Positions 57,851 to 64,000 of a DNA stretch of 64,000 nt are shown here, in pieces. The stretch lies in NCBI RefSeq assembly GCF_018991925.1, contig NW_024744462.1, positions 369,501-433,500 on the forward strand, read 5' to 3'. Every line of letters begins with the position of its first letter. Position 1 is the first letter of the stretch. The notes below the pieces were generated by a model. The model saw only the letters and a list, made by a program, of their open reading frames with translations, searched no databases and was not told the origin of the DNA. The translations under genes and the position numbers were made by a program. This stretch comes from Homarus americanus (taxonomy: Eukaryota; Arthropoda; Malacostraca; Decapoda; Nephropidae).

Positions 57851-58080
57851 GCTCAATTAAAATACGACACGAGGACCAAATTATGTATTTCACCTTCTCT
57901 CATCAAGATGGCAGTCCAAGATGGCGTCGAGTTTCCACTGAGACTGTATCGTAATTAGTGTTGCCTTGGTCCCGAGATAAAACATTTTTTTTTAACGTAA
58001 GAATCTTCGTGAATTATAACTCGTGTAGTGGGTCTGTCTCTTCCTCTCGTGGGTCTCAAAGTTTGTGAGTGTTGCTGACT

Positions 58081-58083
<3 letters not shown>

Positions 58084-58128
<45 letters not shown>
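58084..58128. repeat. (GA)22 microsatellite
   Basis: Pure GA repeat. Confidence 0.95.
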
Positions 58129-58129
<1 letters not shown>

Positions 58130-58594
58130 TTACAACCATCACTACCTTCCCCGCAACACACGTATAATAAAACTTCCCTGTTGGTGAGGTAAAACAATTC
58201 TTATGGATAGTAGCCAGAGAGACGAGGTTACCGCGGCACCAACCTTCCCTGCAGTGATGGCGGCTGAACGCAGTGGTGCCAAGTGGTAGGAGTGAGAGAG
58301 ACCCTTCCTCCTCTCCCTAAAAAAAGAAATTAGAAACTACGACTCAACTGGCAACTATGGGAGATATCAACAAATAACACCCTGTAGTATTTGGTCTCGC
58401 ATTACCACCATTGATTAAGGAGTTAGGACACATAAGGTAAGAATTCCTCTCACACGGGAGTAAAAGATAAATCACGGTCTTCAAGTTTCAAGGTAAATAA
58501 CTTCGTTGCTCCGTAAGGGAAGCTCCTCCAGCAGCAGTAGCAGAGCAAGGAACAGGACGACTCTGGGTTTTTAATTAAGCGGAGTGAGGAGGAA

Positions 58595-59110
58595 GAGTGT
58601 GGGGTGAGAGGAGAGGGGGAGGGGGGGGGAGGAGGAGGATGGTAAGGGGAGAGGGGTGAGGGAACTGTGTAGGGGTGACGGGAATGACCGCTCCATCTCA
58701 CTGATTCCATCTCTCACTCTTCCGTCTTACGATTCCCAGACATTTGGACGTTTCCCCTCCCCCTCCCCCTCTTTCCCCCCTCTCTCTCCCCTACCCCTCT
58801 TCACCTCCCCATCCCTCCTTTCTCCCCCTCCCCTTCCTACCTTCAAGCTGAAAAAAAAAACGTCTCGCGAGCCCAAGACATTTTCACCTGAGACGATGGA
58901 CGATGTGGACGGAGGTCTTGTCTACCTGCTGGACGGTCCCTTAACGAGGGTTTAAATGTCGGGGAGAAGCGTCTGGCCGCCCGTATGTCTCCCCAGACCT
59001 CCTCTACCTCTCTCCTCCTCCTACCCTTTCCTCTCCTCCCCTACCCTTTCCCTCTCCTCCCCTACCCTTTCCCTCTCCTCCCTACCCTTTCCCCTCCTCT
59101 CTACCCTTCC
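58595..59110. repeat. G-rich block, then CT-rich block and 21-bp CTCTCCTCCCCTACCCTTTC repeat
   Basis: G/A-rich 58595-58665, C/T-rich 58755-58845, and a CTCCCCTACCCTTTCCCT unit repeated about four times at 59020-59105. Confidence 0.85.
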
Positions 59111-59307
59111 CTACCTTCTCCTTCTCTCCTTAACCCCCCCTCACCTCACTATGCCCCTCAAACCCACCACCCTCTGTTTTCTCTCTCGCCCTTATTGTTT
59201 TTTTTTTTACCTTCATTATCGGGAGATGTTTTTGCGCGTGATCCACCCTCCCCCCAGACAGTCCACCAGTCACTATAATTACTGACCTTACCAATGAACC
59301 AGTCACT

Positions 59308-59795
59308 AGAAATTATTCTCCCTCACACCAGATTATTCTCCCTTACACCAGATTATTCTCCCTCACACCACATTATTCTCCCTTACACCAGATTATTCTC
59401 CCTTACACCACATTATTCTCCCTCACACCACATTATTCTCCCTCACACCAGATTATTCTCCCTTTCACCACATTATTCTCCCTCACACCACATTATTCTC
59501 CCTCACACCAGATTATTCTCCCTTTCACCACATTATTCTCCCTCACACCACATTATTCTCCCTTACACCACATTATTCTCCCTTACACCAGATTATTCTC
59601 CTTCACACCAGATTATTCTCCCTCACACCAGATTATTCTCCCTCACATCAGATTATTCTCCCTCACACCAGATTATTCTCCCTCACACCAGATTATTCTC
59701 CCTCACACCAGATTATTCTCCCTTACACCACATTATTCTCCCTCACACCAGATTATTCTCCCTCACACCAGATTATTCTCCCTCACACCAGATAC
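59308..59795. repeat. 20-bp minisatellite ATTATTCTCCCTCACACCAG (24 copies)
   Basis: Exact 20-bp register throughout. Copies differ by substitution only at a few sites (CTC/CTT before ACACC, and a final G or C). The 183-codon frame is its translation. Confidence 0.97.
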
Positions 59796-60625
59796 AGACA
59801 CTGTCCTGTACTGCTGCACCACATTACACTAAACAAACTATGTAATCTTACAAAGTACGTTATCTCGACTGCCTTCACCTCACTGTAATTATTATGTATT
59901 TTACTGTTCCGTTTTGTTTTTTTGTACTGTAACTTTTCCGCCTACATAAACAGTATCAGTTTGCACCGCCGTTTCAGTTTCTTAGAAGAATGTTATTTTT
60001 TTTTTAACATTCATCATTTTGATTCTAACTCCCTCGATGTAATGTTTCTAAACGATAAACATTTTAATTCGTCTATTGATAATTTTATTTATTTTTTTTT
60101 AATTTCCTCACTTCCACTATTTAAGGTTTATTATTTTTATTAATATTTTTATTTTACTTTGAGACATGTTATTGTTTATTTACGTGTTTTAGATCAAAGT
60201 AATTCAAGTAATTCTCAGTATTCATTAACTCATATTTTAAAACACACACACACACACACAGGTTGTCTAATTGTTTGGGATTATTTGTTTTTTTTTCAGT
60301 AATTGTAACCTCAGTATTTTCCACCCCTTAAACACTATTGTCTTTCAGTAATAAAGGATTTTTTTTATCTTCTAAAACAAGACCTATTTTTTTGTATCTC
60401 TTCCTTTTATAACTCACTGTCTGTCTGTCTGTCTGTCTCCAATTCACCTAACCCCCTTTTTGTGTGCTCGTAAATATGGAAAAATTAATCGCTCAAAGGT
60501 GTTCGTTGAGTGAGATTAAATTGTCTCTCTTAAAATTGTCGTTTCTTTGTGTTCTAATTGGCGTTTGTAGAGAGAAAAATATATTGGTTGTTTTCCCCCA
60601 TTGTGATGATTTAATTATTTCTGAG
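59796..60625. other. Unique AT-rich sequence; no gene seen
   Basis: Includes (CA)9 near 60243 and (CTGT)5 near 60417. Confidence 0.5.
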
Positions 60626-60628
60626 TGT

Positions 60629-60639
60629 GTGGGGGGGGG

Positions 60640-60681
<42 letters not shown>
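60629..60681. repeat. G9 and (GA)19
   Basis: A run of nine G followed by TAGAGAGA repeats. Confidence 0.93.
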
Positions 60682-60682
<1 letters not shown>

Positions 60683-60907
60683 CATCACATAAACATCATC
60701 ACTACTTAACCTCACAAAGTAAACAACCTCATATTGACTTTTTTTTTTATCCTTAATGCAAACAACAAACGAAAATATCTCCCACTGGATATAAAGATTG
60801 CAAACAAAAACCTCAGTAAGCAGAGCCAGTAAACACAAGCACCATCAGAGTCATATTTATTCCATCTCTTTAATGTCAAACGTCGATGAAATAAAGAGTT
60901 GAGGTGT

Positions 60908-60960
60908 ATTACGGGTTATAACGACCAGTACGACTTGGTTATAACGACCAGTACGACCTT
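60908..60960. repeat. Duplicated GGTTATAACGACCAGTACGA unit
   Basis: Two copies in tandem (about 60912 and 60936). Confidence 0.8.
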
Positions 60961-61051
60961 CACTATAAAGTCAGTGGCGGGAATAACAGAACCCAATGGA
61001 AGGGAAATATGTAGTGGGGAAATTGAACAAGGACATATACATACATGCATT

Positions 61052-61081
61052 TACACACACACACACACTCACACACACACA
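61052..61081. repeat. (AC)14 microsatellite
   Basis: AC repeat with one CTCAC variant. Confidence 0.93.
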
Positions 61082-61334
61082 GTTGTAATGGCCATAACGT
61101 GGTGGTGACACAGGCAGGGAGGACTTGGCCATCTGCCAGTGCCATCCCCCTCCCTCCCGGCCAGGCCATCTCTCTCCCTCTCTCTCTCAAGATTGCCACA
61201 TAAGATAGACGCATTTAAGATAATTAAGATAAAAGTTTTTTTAATAGTTGCTGAAGACAAACACATAAGGTGACTGTTTTTTACCTGCTGTTTTAGACTA
61301 ATGTTGAAGAGTGCAAGTAGGTGAGAGTGAGAGT

Positions 61335-61990
61335 GTTATGTTCGAGTGAGTGAGAGCATTGAGTGAGTGAGAGTATTGAGTGAGTGAGAGTATTGAGTGA
61401 GTGAGAGTATTGAGTGAGTGAGAGTATTGAGTGAGTGAGAGTATTGAGTAAGTGAGAGTATTGAGTGAGTGAGAGTATTGAGTGAGTGAGAGTATTGAGT
61501 GAGTGAGAGTATTGAGTGAGTGAGAGTATTGAGTGAGTGAGAGTATTGAGTGAGTGAGAGTATTGAGTGAGTGAGAGTATTGAGTGTGGTGAGTGAGTGG
61601 GCGTATTGGTGGTGAGTATTGGTGGGTGAGTATTGAGTGAGGTAGAGGTATTGGAGTGGTGGGCATTATTGGTGGAGTGAGGCGTGAGTGAGTGAGTTTG
61701 GTGGGTGAGGAGTGGTGGAGTGAGGGCGTATTGGGTAGGTGAGGTATTGGGTGAGTGAGCGTATTGAGTGGTGAGTGGTGGTGGTGTTGGTGGTGAGTAT
61801 TGAGTGAGTGAGAGTATTGAGTGAGTGAGAGTATTGAGTGAGTGAGAGTATTGAGTAAGTGAGAGTATTGAGTGAGTGAGAGTATTGAGTGAGTGAGAGT
61901 ATTGAGTGAGTGAGCGTATTGAGTGAGTGAGCGTATTGAGTGAGTGAGAGTATTGAGTGAGTGAGAGTATTGAGTGAGTGTGAGTGAGGG
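61335..61990. repeat. 17-bp minisatellite GTATTGAGTGAGTGAGA
   Basis: About 14 near-perfect copies at the left end and about 11 at the right, with a disordered stretch of TGGTG-rich sequence and indels at 61575-61795. As 17 is not a multiple of 3, the minus-strand frames repeat a 17-residue pattern. They are not a gene. Confidence 0.97.
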
Positions 61991-62069
61991 TGAATGACAC
62001 TGCTGTGGAGTTAGTGCCGATGTAACTGGGTGTGCGTGAGAGCGGTGAGTGAGAGCGGTAAGTGAATGT

Positions 62070-63065
62070 GAGAGCTGATCGACCTCTCTCTCTCTCTCCC
62101 TGCTGCTGCTGGTGGGTGGGAGGGGGGGGAGGAGGAAGAGGGAAGTAGGAGTCAGCTGATGACCCACATTAACCTAGTCTAACTCTCACTCAAGTATTTA
62201 AAACAACTAACTCTCCCTGGTCCCTCTCTCTACCTCTCTTTCCCTCTCCTTCTCCCTCCCTCTCCTCCCTCCCTCTCCTCCCTCCCTCTCTTTATCCCTC
62301 TCCCTTTCTCTGGTCCTCTCTCTACTTCCCCTCTCCCTCCCTCTCCAGCCCTCCCTCCCTCCCTCCCTCCTCCCTCCTGCTCTTCCTTCCCTCTTCCTGT
62401 ACAGTCTTCCCCATCATATTTATCTCGCCCTTCTTCCTGTTCCTCTTCTCCTTGTGTCGTCTTCCTCTTCCTGGTCTACATCTTCTTCCATTTTTCCTTC
62501 ATTTCTCTCGTTATTCCTCTTCCTTTTCCATTCCTGTTGTACCGAATATTCTTACCCGACCTCTTCATCCCTTTCCCAAATCCTCCTCCCCTCTTTCCCA
62601 TTCCGCATTTTTCTTTACCTTCTCTTCTCTTCTCTTATTTCAACCTCCTCAAGTTTCCTATCTCCCCTTCCACACTTTATTATGTCCCCACTTACCTCCC
62701 TTCCATCCCTCTCCTCCTATCTTCTACCCCTAGCCACCACCCCCTCCCTTTCTCACTGACTCCTCTCCCATATAAAGCCTCACGGGGAATTCCTCTCTTC
62801 CCTCTTTATCCTCCCCTTTCTCCTCCCCCCATCCCCACCATATATCCTTTACTATTAAATTACCCCCATTCCCCCCATCTATATCCACAGAATATATTTA
62901 TCCATATCCTCCTTCCTCACTTCTCTTTCCCCCCCATAGTGAACATCCTTCCCCATCCCCTGAATATATTACCCATTTCTCCCTTCTTTCCCCATACCCT
63001 CATACTACCCAAATCTTCTCCTCATTTCCCTATCCTCATCAACCTGAATATTTCCACATTTCTCA
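62070..63065. repeat. Long pyrimidine-rich region
   Basis: CCCTCTC and CCTCC blocks, with (CCCT)n near 62350-62370. The Ser/Pro/Phe frames are compositional. Confidence 0.85.
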
Positions 63066-63087
63066 TATAATCAATATCTTCTCCCCT

Positions 63088-63152
63088 GATATACCTGCCT
63101 CCCGGGATACACCTGCACTCTGGACACACCTGCCCATCAATACACACCTGAG
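63088..63152. repeat. Short array of CACCTG E-box units
   Basis: ACACCTG at 63109, 63126 and 63144 (17- and 18-bp spacing) with a variant ATACCTG at 63091. Confidence 0.6.
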
Positions 63153-63330
63153 GATTCGACCAAATTGATTGGTTGTAACATCTAGTATAAGGGAACTGTT
63201 ATGATAATCTCTTCTGTTGACAGTGCCTGGCAGATCTTCGCCTATGAAAGTGCAAATGAAGGATCACAGAGGCACTTCGGGGTCTAGAGTGTGTGAAAAG
63301 GATCAAGGAAGCGAGAGATATTGAAGGAAA
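63153..63330. other. Short unique block; no gene seen
   Basis: No coding signal. Confidence 0.5.
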
Positions 63331-63651
63331 AATGCATTGAGAGGGACGGAGAGAAGGAGGGAGGAGTAAGAGGAAGGAGAGAAAGGGAGAGAGATAGGAA
63401 GGATCGGATGAGATAGAGAAAGAGTGGAGAAGAAGGAGGAAGAGTAGGAGGAATTACGGTGAGAGGGAAAGGAGAAGTAGAAGATGGAGAGAGAGAGATA
63501 AAAACAGGAGAGAAGGAGGGAATGACAAGGGAAGAGAGAAGGAAGAGGAGGAGAAAAGAGGGAATGGGGGGTGGCGTAAGGATAAATAGATGATAAAGGA
63601 AGGAAAAATTATAAGAAATATAGACGCGAAAGATTGGGAGGGAAAGAGAGG

Positions 63652-63705
<54 letters not shown>

Positions 63706-63710
63706 AGGAG
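63331..63710. repeat. Polypurine tract with (GA)23
   Basis: GGAGAGAAGG blocks, and pure GA at 63656-63701. Confidence 0.9.
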
Positions 63711-63914
63711 GGGAAAGGAAGATATGGAGTAGAGAGGAAGTGGAATGGTGATGGAAAGAGAATGGGAGGATGGAACAGTGATCAAGTGGAGAGAGAAAGA
63801 GACAAGAATGGATAGATAGGATAAGAAGGAAGGGGATAGAAGAGGAGAGGAATAGGAGAAGAACACTAACCAGTAAAGCGGGTTATAATTGACCAAAATC
63901 AATCATGTTCTCCT

Positions 63915-64000
63915 TTGATAGAGAGAGAGAAAGAGAGATAGAGAGAAAGAGAGATAGAGAAAGAGAGATAGAGAGAAAGAAAGAGAGATAGAGAGAAAGA
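63915..64000. repeat. GAGATAGAGAGAAA repeat, continuing past the window
   Basis: GAGATAGAGAGAAAGA units, truncated by the window edge. Confidence 0.9.

Larger units (their letters stand above)
39575..64000 (+). other. Inferred downstream intron (at least 24.4 kb), partial
   Basis: The donor at 39575 opens an intron, and no LNS2-coding exon was seen before the window ends. The expected next exon would start with a Lys-Ala-Pro-type segment and an LNS fold, and nothing like that appears. Intron identity is inferred from the donor and from the absence of a following exon. Confidence 0.5.

Noticed and set aside
59294..59845. 183-codon frame with repeated Ser/Pro/His/Ile pattern
   Set aside because: Direct translation of the 20-bp minisatellite.
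61293..62167. 235- and 289-codon minus frames with a SHSLNTLTHSI repeat
   Set aside because: This is a 17-bp minisatellite read through in all frames. The repeat period explains the 17-residue pattern.

Overview
The window looks like nuclear genomic DNA from an arthropod, most likely a decapod crustacean. Three things point that way. Simple repeats are extremely dense ((GT/AC)n, (GA/CT)n, (ATT)n and (GGA/TCC)n tracts every few hundred bases). Short interstitial TTAGG telomere-type motifs occur at several places. The single convincing coding exon matches arthropod neurexin-1. There are no bacterial-style genes, no rRNA or tRNA genes that I can recognise, no CRISPR array and no intact transposon. 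Nearly all long open frames are translations of microsatellites or of purine/pyrimidine tracts.

The one exon I can support is at 39436-39574 (+). It encodes a complete six-cysteine EGF-like module ending in the DYEGxYCEK signature that I associate with the first EGF repeat of arthropod neurexin-1 (between LNS1 and LNS2). It has a branch-point candidate, a polypyrimidine tract with AG, and a GT donor. No other neurexin exon was found, so I read the rest of the window as two very large introns (at least 39.4 kb upstream and at least 24.4 kb downstream). This is an inference.

Region by region: 0-13 kb holds trinucleotide repeats, an AGGTCA array (0.8-0.95 kb), a GGAACG array (3.9-4.3 kb) and a 37-bp E-box minisatellite (6.45-7.2 kb). 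13-30 kb holds a long pyrimidine tract, two of three dispersed ~31-bp GATTGG/CCAAT arrays (18.1 and 25.3 kb), a CRE cluster (21.65 kb), a 22-bp pyrimidine minisatellite (22.86-23.94 kb), a telomere-like C-rich tract (27.2 kb), and facing purine and pyrimidine tracts (28.07-29.47 kb). 30-40 kb holds the third GATTGG array (34.5 kb), a ~41-bp minisatellite with a CTCF-like core (36.8 kb) and the exon. 40-64 kb holds a degenerate array that starts at the exon's own splice donor (39.57-40.28 kb), a 20-bp array of donor-like GTAAG units (42.04-42.42 kb), and further minisatellites (49.6, 59.3 and 61.3 kb).

The main structure beyond the exon is regulatory-looking sequence built from tandem repeats: CCAAT boxes about 31 bp apart, TGACGTCA boxes about 20 bp apart, AGGTCA half-sites with DR4 spacing, inverted E-box pairs, and arrays of splice-donor-like motifs next to the exon. 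Whether any of this is functional cannot be decided from sequence alone. Some arrays also have clean ends and an indel-rich centre, which suggests assembly error.
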